Assembly (NCBI GenBank): GCA_038323375.1
Contig: JBBQGV010000021.1
Coordinates: 1-64,000 of the forward strand
Length of the DNA stretch: 64,000 nt
Source: JABWAJ01 sp038323375
Lineage (GTDB): Bacteria; Bacteroidota; Bacteroidia; Chitinophagales; Saprospiraceae
Direction: 5' to 3'
In this document: piece by piece, positions 8,262 through 17,308 of the stretch
Numbering within the stretch: the first letter of the stretch is position 1
Layout of the letters: each line of letters opens with the position of its first letter
Made by a program: the position numbers and the translations under genes
The notes under the pieces: generated by a model
Database searches by the model: none
What the model saw: only the letters and a program-made list of their open reading frames with translations
Told to the model about the DNA's origin: nothing

Positions 8262-11200
8262 ATGAGAGCGCTTACCCTACTGTTTATCCTGGTGTTGTTA
8301 AGCCATACCAAACTCTCCGCTACGCATATTGTTGGTGGAGAAATGAATTATACCTGTCTGGGCAACAACCAGTACGAAATAACCCTGACCATTTTTCGGG
8401 ATTGTTTTTATGGCAATCCGCTCGCATTCTTCGACAATCCGGCGTCCATCGGGGTTTTTAATGCCCAAAATATGCTGCTGCAGAACATCCTGGTGCCGCT
8501 GCTCAACAACGATACGTTGAGCCCGGTGCTCAGCGGGGAGTGTTTTGTCGTGCCCCCCGATGTTTGTGTGCATACCACAACTTACCGAGCCACGGTTACC
8601 CTGCCGCCCATCATCGGCGGCTATCAGTTGTCTTATCAGCGTTGCTGCCGCAACCAGACCATCCTCAACATTGTGAACCCATTGGCAACTGGTGCTACCT
8701 ATGCGGTGACCATCTCCGAGCAGGCGTTGCTTGAATGCAATACCAGTCCCAAATTTCAGCAATGGCCACCTTTATACATCTGTGTGAATGAGCCGATTTT
8801 GTTTGACCAGTCCGCCACGGATGCGGACGGCGATTCCATTGTTTACAAACTCTGCGCGCCCCTGACCGGCGCGTCACCGTCCGAGCCCCAACCCCAGCCA
8901 CCGAACAATCCTCCCTACGATCCGGTCACCTGGATCAATCCCCCTTATGGCGTTGCCAATATGCTCAATGGTTTCCCCGGCGGGAACGTCCTGCAAATTG
9001 ATCCTTTTACGGGCTTGCTGACGGGCACGCCAAATACCATCGGGCAGTTTGTCGTTGGGATTTGCATTGAAGAGTACCGCAACGGCCTGCTAATTTCTAC
9101 AACCCGGCGCGATTTTCAATACAATGTAGGCGTATGCGGACAACCCACCGCCGCTTTTTTTGCGCCGGAATTGCAATGCGGCGACCTGACTGTGAATTTT
9201 GAAAACCAGAGCCTGACCGCAAACAATTATGTCTGGTATTTCAATGACCCGGGCGCTGCGGAGAATGTCTTTTTTACGGAAGATGTGACCTTTACTTTTT
9301 CGGACACGGGAAGGTACGAAGTCATTCTGGTGGCAAATCCCAATACGGTGTGCCAGGATACCTTTCGCCGGGAAATCTACCTGCAGCCGGGATCCATTGT
9401 GCCTGATTTTAGTTACGAATTTGGCACCTGCACCGATTCTTTGCTGGTGCAGGTTACCGACCTGAGCACCGATTCTGTTTCCCAAATTATAGCATGGCTC
9501 TGGAATTTAGAGCCTGGCGGCCTGAGTAGCACCATTCAAAATCCGGTTTTTGCCATCTCAAGCAGCGGCGAGTACAATTTGTTGTTGACGCTCACGGCTG
9601 AAAACGGCTGTAAAGCAACGATTCAGCGAACGATAAACGCAAACTTGATCGGAGAAGTCATCGAACGGGATAGTTTTGCCATTTGTCCTGGGGTAGGCAT
9701 CGGACTGAACAGTATTTTTGATGCTTCTTACACGTATTTGTGGTCGCCTGCGGAAACGTTAGACGATCCCACTTCCCCCAATCCGCTGGCGTTTCCGCAA
9801 ACAACTACGACTTATTTCGTGACTATCACTGACGCAGCCGGCTTTTGCAGCATCCAGCGTTCGGTATTGGTGTTTATCCCGGAAGCCATCGTGCTGGATT
9901 TGCCTGCAAACCAAACCACTTGTTCCCCTCAGGTATTGCTCAACGCCAATGCGAATGTGCCGGGTGCGTATTTTTGGGCACTGAACCCAAACTTCACCAA
10001 CCAGATTGCTGATACGGACACGGTGACCGTAACGCCTTTGGGACAAACGGCTTATTACCTGCTGTTTCGCGATGAATATGGCTGTTTTAAAACGGGCAGC
10101 GTCAACATAAATGGCTTAGGCGTAAACGTTGAATTGTCTGAATCTCCGGTCATTTGCGAAGGGAGTATCGTTGCCATTGCCGCCACGAATGTAGATCCTG
10201 CTGATACGCTGATTTACCAGTGGTCGCCCCAGGATCAGATTGTGTTGTTGGGGAATACCGCTACGCCAATCGTGCAACCGACCGGGGCAGGAACGACTTA
10301 TTTTGTGGTGACTGCCACCAACCAGCATGGGTGCAGCCTCACCGATTCCATCCCGGTTACGGTCATTGACACCAGCTCACAATTGGCGTTCGTCACCTCG
10401 ACCCAATGCAGTGGTTACAAGGTTCAGTTTTCGAGTTCGAGTGTGAATGCACCGTTTTACAACTGGCATTTTGGCGACCCGGAACAGCCCAATGCTACTG
10501 CAACCGGAGCTGTGGTGTCGCATACGTACCCCGGCCCCGGCAATTATACAGTGATGCTGACCTTAGCTTCTTTCCTGCCTTGTCCGGATACGTTGTTCAG
10601 CACCATAACCGTGGCGGAACCGGAAATTTCAGTGGATTTCGACTGGTCTTACCTGAGTTGTACGGATACGTCCCTGGTGCAATTCAACGACCTGTCGGTG
10701 AATACGCAAAGCACCATTGTGGAACGCCTTTGGTTTTTTGGCGGCGGCTCCCCGTTGAACATCGCTAATCCTACGCTGACGCTGACAGAAAGCGCGCTGC
10801 TGAATGTCTCCCTTGTGCTGGTCTCTTCAGATGGCTGCCGCGATACCTTGCGCCAGCCGGTCAACATCGAAATGCTGGAGGTTGAGCTTTCGGATACGCT
10901 CATTTGTTACGGACAATCGGCCATTTTGAATGCTTTTGGCAACGCAGCTTATACTTACGCATGGACGCCTGTTGATGATTTCGACGACCCTTCGGCGACC
11001 AGTCCAACGGTGCGCCCTGAAGCTACAACGACCTATCAGGTGTTGATATCGGGCGTGAACGGGCAGTGTATGGTTGAACGGGAAGTCACCGTTTCCGTGA
11101 CGCCCGCCATCGTTTATGAACTGTCGTCGGATACCACGATATGCGAGCGGGATTTTTTGTTGTATGCCGACAACAACGGGCCTCAAAATCTGGATTTTGC

Positions 11201-12116
11201 CTGGTCGCTGTCGCCAGCCTTTAATCCGGTTTTTACCACACAGCCTGAGGTCGTCGTGCAACCGGGCCGCCCAACCGTGTATTACCTGCGCCTTGAAGAT
11301 GAGAATGGTTGCCGGTTGACCGATAGCGTGACGGTGAACAGCTATGGGATTTCCGTTTCGGCGGAAGACGCCCTCACGTTGTGCATTGGAGATACGCTGC
11401 AATTGGCTGTCAATAACCTGAGTGGCGATCCGCTCACTTATACGTGGTCGCCTGCGGGCAACATCCTTTCGGGAGGCAATACCGCCACGCCTTTGGTGAG
11501 TCCGGCTGCCAACCAAACGTATACCGTGGACATTGCCAATTCATTCGGCTGCACGACTTCAGAAACGGTACAGGTCAATATTTTTAACTTCTTGCCTCCT
11601 TTGGCAGTCATGGCCGACCCCGATACCATTCCATCCGGCACAGAGGTGCAATTAGAAGCAACACAAGACGCCGGATACATTTATTATTGGGAACCTTCAG
11701 CCACGTTGAACGCCAACGATATTTTTAACCCTATCGCAACGCCGCTGGAAACCACCACATATACCCTGACTATCCGCGATCCCAACGGGTGCATCAATCA
11801 AAGGACAATAACGATCACCGTTTTTAACCCGGAATGCCGCGAACCGTTTATTTTTGTACCCAATGCGTTCACCCCCGACGGCGATGGCCTCAATGAGGTG
11901 CTGTTTGTGCGGGGGGCAGCGATAGACGAGGTGTTTTTTGCCATCTACAACCGCTGGGGCGAAAAGGTCTTTGAAAGCACTTCAAAAAGCCAGGGTTGGG
12001 ATGGCACCTTTAAAGGGAAATTGCTCACGCCCGATGTGTATGGCTACTACGTTGAGGTGCGCTGCTTTAATGGGGAGACGTATTTTAAGAAGGGGAATGT
12101 GACGTTGATACGATGA
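8262..12116 (+). CDS. Giant PKD-domain surface protein with T9SS type B C-terminal sorting domain
   Basis: About 1284 residues from the ATG at 8262, which gives a signal peptide (ALTLLFILVLLSH, cleavage near KLSA). After an N-terminal domain starting HIVGGEMNY, seen in many Saprospiria surface proteins, come many Ig-like and PKD-like repeats marked by WYFNDPG, FEFGTCTDSLLV-like and YLWSPAETLDDP/YAWTPVDDFDDP/YTWSPAGN motifs; the repeats alternate 'D(S/T)..C.G....L' strands with 'TTTYFV/TTTYQV' ends. The last ~85 residues (from FIFVPNAFTPDGDGLNE through NRWGEKVFES to GNVTLIR) are the gliding-motility-associated CHU_C type B signal, so the protein is exported by the T9SS and fixed at the cell surface. 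A function in adhesion is likely but inferred. Confidence 0.92.
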   Translation: MRALTLLFILVLLSHTKLSATHIVGGEMNYTCLGNNQYEITLTIFRDCFYGNPLAFFDNPASIGVFNAQNMLLQNILVPLLNNDTLSPVLSGECFVVPPDVCVHTTTYRATVTLPPIIGGYQLSYQRCCRNQTILNIVNPLATGATYAVTISEQALLECNTSPKFQQWPPLYICVNEPILFDQSATDADGDSIVYKLCAPLTGASPSEPQPQPPNNPPYDPVTWINPPYGVANMLNGFPGGNVLQIDPFTGLLTGTPNTIGQFVVGICIEEYRNGLLISTTRRDFQYNVGVCGQPTAAFFAPELQCGDLTVNFENQSLTANNYVWYFNDPGAAENVFFTEDVTFTFSDTGRYEVILVANPNTVCQDTFRREIYLQPGSIVPDFSYEFGTCTDSLLVQVTDLSTDSVSQIIAWLWNLEPGGLSSTIQNPVFAISSSGEYNLLLTLTAENGCKATIQRTINANLIGEVIERDSFAICPGVGIGLNSIFDASYTYLWSPAETLDDPTSPNPLAFPQTTTTYFVTITDAAGFCSIQRSVLVFIPEAIVLDLPANQTTCSPQVLLNANANVPGAYFWALNPNFTNQIADTDTVTVTPLGQTAYYLLFRDEYGCFKTGSVNINGLGVNVELSESPVICEGSIVAIAATNVDPADTLIYQWSPQDQIVLLGNTATPIVQPTGAGTTYFVVTATNQHGCSLTDSIPVTVIDTSSQLAFVTSTQCSGYKVQFSSSSVNAPFYNWHFGDPEQPNATATGAVVSHTYPGPGNYTVMLTLASFLPCPDTLFSTITVAEPEISVDFDWSYLSCTDTSLVQFNDLSVNTQSTIVERLWFFGGGSPLNIANPTLTLTESALLNVSLVLVSSDGCRDTLRQPVNIEMLEVELSDTLICYGQSAILNAFGNAAYTYAWTPVDDFDDPSATSPTVRPEATTTYQVLISGVNGQCMVEREVTVSVTPAIVYELSSDTTICERDFLLYADNNGPQNLDFAWSLSPAFNPVFTTQPEVVVQPGRPTVYYLRLEDENGCRLTDSVTVNSYGISVSAEDALTLCIGDTLQLAVNNLSGDPLTYTWSPAGNILSGGNTATPLVSPAANQTYTVDIANSFGCTTSETVQVNIFNFLPPLAVMADPDTIPSGTEVQLEATQDAGYIYYWEPSATLNANDIFNPIATPLETTTYTLTIRDPNGCINQRTITITVFNPECREPFIFVPNAFTPDGDGLNEVLFVRGAAIDEVFFAIYNRWGEKVFESTSKSQGWDGTFKGKLLTPDVYGYYVEVRCFNGETYFKKGNVTLIR

Positions 12117-12223
12117 AGATTTGAGCGCGGTAGGGTGCGACCCTCGCGGTCGCCCAAACACTCAACGAACCATCAACAAGAAAGATTTGAAAATTTGAGC
12201 CGGCCACTACATGTCAAAAATTG

Positions 12224-12501
12224 GTAACTATACAGCCGCCTTCGGCGGCAAGGGCATTTTACGTCCAAAATCGCCACCTAATCAGGTGACACAGCGTTCC
12301 ACGGAGTAAAGGGAGTCTCGCGGAGTTAAGCGCCTCCGCGAGACTCCCTTTACTCCGTGAGACTCCGCGCCATATTGGAGTCCTCAGAGACTCCTTGATA
12401 TTGATGGTGTTCAAAAACATCAATATAGCTCTGATTCGCATGAATCATCCCAAAATTTGTTGGAGGACAGAAATGGCCGCCGGAGGCGGCTGTATAGTTA
12501 C
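12224..12501. repeat. 278-bp non-coding element bounded by ~27-bp terminal inverted repeats
   Basis: The left end GTAACTATACAGCCGCC followed by TTCGGCGGC (12224-12249) is repeated inverted at 12475-12501 with one or two differences. Inside are a perfect 24-bp hairpin (12301-12358) and further GGAGT/GACTCC repeats. No coding frame of substance is present. The layout is that of a MITE-like or other non-autonomous palindromic element in the gap before the C1-like peptidase gene. Confidence 0.7.
12301..12358. repeat. Perfect 24-bp inverted repeat with 10-base loop
   Basis: Bases 12301-12324 and 12335-12358 are exact reverse complements (arm begins ACGGAGTAAAGGGAGTCTCG) around a 10-base loop. It forms a very stable hairpin nested inside the 12224-12501 element. 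The CGGAGT/ACTCCG wording recurs at 63780-63905. Confidence 0.8.
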
Positions 12502-12621
12502 ATAAAAATAATTAAAAGCCAGATAGACCCAAAATGGAAACGCATTTTTCAAGCAATCCCCGAAGCCATGAATTGGTAAACAAAACTCCTCCCATCACAA
12601 CACATAAAACTGACTGTATTC

Positions 12622-13722
12622 ATGAAGCGTACATCACTCATTCTCCTCCTGCAAGTCGCCTGCTTTGGTGCCATCCTCGCCCAATACACCTTCACCACCG
12701 GCAACCAGGTCAAATGCACCGCCATTAAAAACCAGCAATCCACCGGTACCTGCTGGAGTTTTACCACCGTTTCTTATTTAGAATCGGAACTTCTGCGCCT
12801 CGGCAAGGGCGAATACGACCTGTCGGAAATGCACTTAGTGCGCACCATTTACAAAGACAAAGCCCGCAATTACGTGCTGCGCCAGGGCAAAGCCAATTTC
12901 AGCGAGGGCGGCTTGTCGCACGATGTGATCCGGGCGATGGAAATGGGCGGCATCGTTCCAGAATCCGTTTATTCCGGCAAGCGTAGCGGGGATGCGGTGC
13001 ACGACCACAGCGAAATGGAAGCAGCCATGAAGGGCTTCTTGGACGCTTTGGTCGCCGGGAAAAAGATCAGCAATAAATGGCCGGCTGCCATCGAAAGCAC
13101 GTTGGATGCTTACATGGGATCTGCTCCTGAAAAATTCGACTGGCAAAGCAAAAACTGGACGGCACAAACTTTTGCCAACAGCCTCGGCCTAAATCCGAGC
13201 GACTATGTCAGCCTGACTTCGTTTACGCACCACCCGTTTTATGAATCTTGCATCGTGGAGGTTCCAGACAATTATTCCAACGGTTCCTACTACAACCTCC
13301 CACTCAACGAGTTGCAGGCGGTTGTGGATTATGCCCTCGCCAATGGCCATACCGTTGCCTGGGATGGTGATGTGAGCGAAAAAGGCTTCAGTGCAAAAGA
13401 CGGCATTGCGATCATCCCCGCAGAAGCTGGCCGGGGCGACTTGTTTTCCAAGCCCGCAGCGGAAACCAACGTTGATCAGACCCTGCGCCAGGAAGCTTTT
13501 GAAAGCCTTGCCACCACGGACGACCACCTGATGCACCTCGTGGGCACGGCCAAAGACCAAAACGGCACGTTGTATTACCTCACCAAAAATTCCTGGGGAG
13601 AAATCAGTCTTTACAAAGGTTTTCTGCACCTCTCGTCAAGCTATTTCCGGCTGAAAACAGTGGGTATTATGGTGCATAAAAGCGCCATTCCCAAGGCCAT
13701 TGCGCAAAAAATTAAGTGGTAG
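12622..13722 (+). CDS. Exported C1-like cysteine peptidase, bleomycin hydrolase/PepC type
   Basis: 366 residues with a signal peptide (about 1-20, ending ILAQ). The papain-fold C1_2 peptidase residues are visible: the oxyanion Gln38/39 and nucleophile Cys44 in NQQSTGTCWSF, His305 in DHLMHLVG and Asn323 in TKNSWG. This is the bleomycin hydrolase/aminopeptidase C branch rather than classic papains. Cytosolic PepC is about 440-470 residues, so this exported version is shorter. A role in periplasmic or extracellular peptide turnover is likely; no T9SS sorting domain is visible at the C-terminus (ends AIAQKIKW). It is followed by a small lipoprotein gene 28 bases later. Confidence 0.9.
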   Translation: MKRTSLILLLQVACFGAILAQYTFTTGNQVKCTAIKNQQSTGTCWSFTTVSYLESELLRLGKGEYDLSEMHLVRTIYKDKARNYVLRQGKANFSEGGLSHDVIRAMEMGGIVPESVYSGKRSGDAVHDHSEMEAAMKGFLDALVAGKKISNKWPAAIESTLDAYMGSAPEKFDWQSKNWTAQTFANSLGLNPSDYVSLTSFTHHPFYESCIVEVPDNYSNGSYYNLPLNELQAVVDYALANGHTVAWDGDVSEKGFSAKDGIAIIPAEAGRGDLFSKPAAETNVDQTLRQEAFESLATTDDHLMHLVGTAKDQNGTLYYLTKNSWGEISLYKGFLHLSSSYFRLKTVGIMVHKSAIPKAIAQKIKW

Positions 13723-13750
13723 ATTGATGGCCTGTAATAATTTAGTATCC

Positions 13751-14215
13751 ATGTTTCTTGTTGTCCGGCTGATTTTTGGATTTTGCCTGTTTGCAAGCTT
13801 GCTTGTTTTATTCGTTTGTTGTTCCAGAACGGCTCCTGATCACAGCAACACTGCTGCTGCACTCCAAGATGAATTGCCCGGCAAGTGGCGTGCTACCGGG
13901 GTCACTATTCATATAACAGACAGCCTGACCGTCACACAAACCCTGCAAATTGACGAAGCCACCCTGCGCGAAAAACCCATACTTTGGGAGTTTGAATCCG
14001 GCAACCGCTACCGAACGACTTCCGGAGCGGAGGGGACCCAAGCGCGCGGCATCTGGAATGCATTCAGCGACACCCTGATGATGGTCGAACCCAAGGTAAC
14101 GTATCAGTACTTAGTTAATTTTACGGCCAATGAGGCCATTTTTCGAGCCAGGTTAGACTGGGATGGGGACGGGGAAGAGGATGATGCGTATGTTGGAAGA
14201 TTTATCAGGGAGTAG
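13751..14215 (+). CDS. Small lipocalin-like lipoprotein
   Basis: About 154 residues. The N-terminus is hydrophobic and ends in FVCC, a plausible lipobox; the rest has the pattern LPGKWRATGVTI ... RYRTTSGAEGTQARGIWNAF, as in lipocalin-like or META-like beta-barrel lipoproteins of Bacteroidota that start with a 'GKW' strand. I chose the ATG at 13751 because it puts the charged residue and hydrophobic core in signal-peptide order; the ATG at 13727 adds eight residues and is possible. Binding partner or ligand unknown. It may be co-transcribed with the peptidase upstream. Confidence 0.6.
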   Translation: MFLVVRLIFGFCLFASLLVLFVCCSRTAPDHSNTAAALQDELPGKWRATGVTIHITDSLTVTQTLQIDEATLREKPILWEFESGNRYRTTSGAEGTQARGIWNAFSDTLMMVEPKVTYQYLVNFTANEAIFRARLDWDGDGEEDDAYVGRFIRE

Positions 14216-14276
14216 TCAAATTTAACACGCCTAACCCCCGCTTCACAAAAACTTAGCTTATTCATAATCTGCATCG

Positions 14277-14308
14277 TTGGGCTACCGAAAGCCCCCGCTC
14301 TACCTTTG
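14277..14308 (+). promoter_or_regulatory. Promoter of the btaAB operon
   Basis: TTG at 14277-14279, a 21-base spacer and TACCTTTG at 14301-14308 match the Bacteroidota TTG/TAnnTTTG consensus. The expected transcription start is about 20 bases before the btaA ATG at 14335. Confidence 0.65.
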
Positions 14309-14334
14309 CCCGAAGCACTAAAAACAAGGCAAAG

Positions 14335-15492
14335 ATGAGCGCAATCAACCAATTCCGCGATTGGACCTTTCGGAAAATCCACGGCAACAACCTCGTTTAC
14401 AATACTTGCTGGGAAGACCCGCGTTGCGATCGGGAACTGTTGGAATTAAAAGCCGATAGCGAGGTCGTTATGATCACCAGCGCAGGATGCAATGCGCTGG
14501 ATTACCTGTTGGATAATCCCGCAAAAATCAATTGCGTGGATATGAATCCGCGCCAGAATGCGCTGCTGGAGCTCAAATTAGCCACTTTTGAACGCGCAGA
14601 TTTTGACGACTTGTTCCAACTTTTTGGAAAAGGCGTTCATCCGGAGGCGGAAGCGCTGTACGTTACGCAATTGCGGGAAGCGATGCCGTATTTTGCCCGC
14701 CTGTATTGGGACAAGAGTCTGCATTTTTTTGAAGGCAAAGGGCTGCGGAAATCGTTTTATCACCACAGTACTTCGGGTATGTTGGCTTGGATGGCCAGCC
14801 AATACCTGAAAGCGCAGCGAAAATTGCATCGCCAGATCCGGCAATTGTTTGAAGCAGATTCCTTAGATCGCCAGGCGGATATTTATTACCAAATCGAAAA
14901 TCGAATCCTGAACAACCTGATGGAATGGGCGCTCAACCGTCACTTTGTGATGTGCCTCGTGGGGGTGCCGCGCAGCCAGCAGTTGTTGTTTGTAGAAAAA
15001 TACGACCGGGGTGCTGCCGGTTTTGTGCAGGAATGCCTGCGCCGGGTGTTTACGCAGCAGCCGGTCAGCGATAATTATTTCTGGAGACTCTACTTCGACG
15101 GGCACTATGCCGAGGAATGTTGCCCCTCCTATCTTCAGCGCGGCAATTTTGAAGCCATCCGCCGGCAAGCGCGCAACATCGAAACCCATACGACCACCAT
15201 CAGCAGGTTTTTGCAACAGCACCCCGGCCAATATTCGCATTTTGTGCTGTTGGATCACCAGGACTGGCTTGCCGCCAACGACCACGCCGCTCTGGAAGAA
15301 GAGTGGCGGCTCATTTTGGCCAACAGCAAACCCGGCACCCGCATCCTGTTGCGCTCGGCTGCCCAAGAAGTGACCTTTTTCCCCGATTTTGTGCAGGATT
15401 CGGTGGTTTTTGAAAAAGAAAAAACGCAGGAAACGCACCGGCGGGATCGCGTGGGTACTTACGCCAGCGTCTACCTGGGGATTGTACAATAA
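14335..15492 (+). CDS. btaA: BtaA-like SAM:diacylglycerol 3-amino-3-carboxypropyltransferase
   Basis: 385 residues of the DUF3419/BtaA family. The enzyme transfers the 3-amino-3-carboxypropyl group of S-adenosylmethionine to diacylglycerol, giving diacylglyceryl-homoserine, the first step of betaine lipid (DGTS) synthesis at the inner membrane. Family landmarks seen here are YNTCWEDPRCDRELLEL near the N-terminus, the SAM-binding ITSAGCNALDYLL and VDMNPRQNALLELK, and the mid-protein motif FWRLYFDGHY. The btaB gene follows after six bases, the order found in known bacterial betaine-lipid operons, and a good promoter lies 27 bases upstream. In Rhodobacter and Sinorhizobium the pathway responds to phosphate limitation; no Pho-box-like site was recognised here. 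Confidence 0.9.
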   Translation: MSAINQFRDWTFRKIHGNNLVYNTCWEDPRCDRELLELKADSEVVMITSAGCNALDYLLDNPAKINCVDMNPRQNALLELKLATFERADFDDLFQLFGKGVHPEAEALYVTQLREAMPYFARLYWDKSLHFFEGKGLRKSFYHHSTSGMLAWMASQYLKAQRKLHRQIRQLFEADSLDRQADIYYQIENRILNNLMEWALNRHFVMCLVGVPRSQQLLFVEKYDRGAAGFVQECLRRVFTQQPVSDNYFWRLYFDGHYAEECCPSYLQRGNFEAIRRQARNIETHTTTISRFLQQHPGQYSHFVLLDHQDWLAANDHAALEEEWRLILANSKPGTRILLRSAAQEVTFFPDFVQDSVVFEKEKTQETHRRDRVGTYASVYLGIVQ

Positions 15493-15498
15493 TCAAAA

Positions 15499-16149
15499 AT
15501 GGATATTTTACAAACTGAACGGGTCGCCGAACAGGCCCAAACCATGCAGCGCTATTATCGCCTGCAATCGAAAATTTATGACGCCACCCGCTGGACGTTT
15601 TTGTTTGGCCGCAAGCGCATCATTCGAGAACTGCCGGTTTTGGAACAAAAAGCAGCGCTTGAGGTGCTGGAAGTCGGCTGCGGAACGGGCTATAACCTGA
15701 AGCGTTTAGCGCTGCATTTCCCAAATGCCCGACTGACCGGCATGGACGTTTCAGCCGATATGCTGGAACGTTCGGCTAAGCGAGCCGCGCAGTGGGCCGA
15801 CCGGATTACCTTGCTGGAACAGCCGTACGGCGAAGAAAACCTTTCGTTTCAAGGCAAGTTCGACCTCATCCTGTTTTCCTATTCCCTTACCATGATCAAC
15901 CCCCAGTGGGCTGCGCTCATCGCTCAGGCGAAACAGGATTTGAAACCAGGCGGCGTCATTGCAGTGGTGGATTTTTTTGATTCGCCTTTCCCCTGGTTTA
16001 AGCGCCACATGGCCAGGAACCACGTGCGCATGGATGGACATTTGCTTCCGGTGCTGGGAAACCTGTTTTTGCCGGTGAAAGTTAATATCCGCAAAGCTTA
16101 CGCAGGCGTTTGGCAGTATCTGATCTTTTTAGGAAGGGTAGGGGAGTGA
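15499..16149 (+). CDS. btaB: BtaB-like SAM-dependent N-methyltransferase
   Basis: 216 residues, a class I methyltransferase with motif I VLEVGCGTG at 56-64, the acidic loop GMDVSADMLE after it and the post-motif LILFSYSLTMIN. BtaB methylates diacylglyceryl-homoserine three times to give diacylglyceryl-N,N,N-trimethylhomoserine (DGTS), a phosphorus-free membrane lipid. The length and the position six bases behind btaA support this over a generic methyltransferase, for which the sequence alone would not be decisive. It is convergent with the PlcP-like gene. Confidence 0.88.
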   Translation: MDILQTERVAEQAQTMQRYYRLQSKIYDATRWTFLFGRKRIIRELPVLEQKAALEVLEVGCGTGYNLKRLALHFPNARLTGMDVSADMLERSAKRAAQWADRITLLEQPYGEENLSFQGKFDLILFSYSLTMINPQWAALIAQAKQDLKPGGVIAVVDFFDSPFPWFKRHMARNHVRMDGHLLPVLGNLFLPVKVNIRKAYAGVWQYLIFLGRVGE

Positions 16150-16151
16150 AG

Positions 16152-16227
16152 GGAAGAGGCAAAGTGCAAGTTGGCAAGAGGCAAATCGGCAAATATTGCA
16201 AATTTGCCCCTTGCAAACTTGCCAACT
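16152..16227. repeat. GCAAGTTTGCAA-type nested inverted repeat between convergent genes, possible two-way terminator
   Basis: Between the stops of btaB and the PlcP-like gene, AGTTGGCAAG (16169-16178) pairs with CTTGCCAACT (16218-16227), and GGCAAAT/ATTTGCC pair inside it. The wording GGCAAAGTGCAAG recurs at 18845-18860 and, in part, at 46241-46274 and 56015-56040. Placement at a convergent junction suggests transcription termination or a dispersed repeat family. Confidence 0.55.
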
Positions 16228-17156
16228 CATCCTTTCCCTTCCGAAGCAGCCGGTACATTGGCAGCCGACATTTTCTTCAGGCGCTTGGCAAGCGGCAGGT
16301 CTACGATTTGTTCAAACAACTCGTCCGTGCTAAGCTTATTGGATAACAATTCCTCAAATTCGGATTCCGGTTCTGTGGATGATTTGACATGTAATTTGGG
16401 ATTGATGTGGGCATATTCCGATTCATCGTATTGGTAAATTGTCCAACGATCCCAGCGGTACTCCAACGCCGTCAGGTTTTCGACCCAATCGCCTGAATTC
16501 AGGTAGGTGACAATCTGATCCTTTACGGGTACTTCGCGCATTTGAGGGCGGTGAATATGACCGCAGATGACATAATCGTAGCCCTGTTCCGCCGCCAGTG
16601 AAATGGCCGTCTCTTCAAAATCGCTGATGAATTTAATCGCTTCTTTCATGCGATTTTTCACCTTGCCGGCAAACGACATTTGGGGTTTGCCCAATGCAAG
16701 GCGTACTTTGTTGACGAAGCGGTTGATCAGGATGAGCCAGTCATAACCCTTGCCGCCTAATTTGGCAATGAAAGGGGAATATTTGATGAAAACATCGAAA
16801 ATGTCCCCATGAAAAATCCAGTACTTTTTGTCTTTCAGGTGGAGGGTGAGCTTGTCGCGAAGATGGATATTGCCCGAAGAAAAATCGCTATAACGCCGAA
16901 GTGCGTCATCGTGGTTGCCGGTAATATAGTATACCTTGGTGCCTTTGGCGGCCATTTTCAGCACACGCTGGATGACCATCATGTGCTCTTTGGGGAAATA
17001 ACGCCGGTTGAATTGCCACATATCCACAAAATCGCCATTCAGGATCAGCGTTTCGACTTTTATGCTATTCAGGTAATTGAGCAATTCCCGGGCATGACAG
17101 CCATAGGTGCCCAAATGGACATCGGAGAGGATAACAATATCAATTTCCCGCTTCAT
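16227..17156 (-). CDS. PlcP-like calcineurin-family metallophosphoesterase
   Basis: 309 residues from the ATG at 17156. The dinuclear-metal signature is complete: DVHLG (12-16), GDFVD (41-45), GNHD (80-83), HGD (116-118) and GHIHRP further on. It is closer in wording (DVHLGTYGC, AKGTKVYYITGNHD, YLNSGDWVEN) to the PlcP/SMc00171 branch, which hydrolyses phosphatidylcholine and phosphatidylethanolamine to diacylglycerol under phosphate stress, than to E. coli LpxH, though databases usually call such proteins UDP-2,3-diacylglucosamine diphosphatase. Position next to btaAB, convergently, fits supply of diacylglycerol for DGTS. The substrate is inferred; LpxH activity is the main alternative. Confidence 0.8.
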   Translation of the reverse strand: MKREIDIVILSDVHLGTYGCHARELLNYLNSIKVETLILNGDFVDMWQFNRRYFPKEHMMVIQRVLKMAAKGTKVYYITGNHDDALRRYSDFSSGNIHLRDKLTLHLKDKKYWIFHGDIFDVFIKYSPFIAKLGGKGYDWLILINRFVNKVRLALGKPQMSFAGKVKNRMKEAIKFISDFEETAISLAAEQGYDYVICGHIHRPQMREVPVKDQIVTYLNSGDWVENLTALEYRWDRWTIYQYDESEYAHINPKLHVKSSTEPESEFEELLSNKLSTDELFEQIVDLPLAKRLKKMSAANVPAASEGKG

Positions 17157-17308
17157 AACAAATTGGTGCAACAGTGAATAAATTACTGCGCACAAGGTCG
17201 TTGCTGAATGTAAATCAGGTGTAAAGCGGTTATTATAAAAGGGTTAAATCCTATGGCAAGTCCCTCGCGGTCGTCCATACAAAGGATAACCAGCGTTCAA
17301 CCCGTAAT

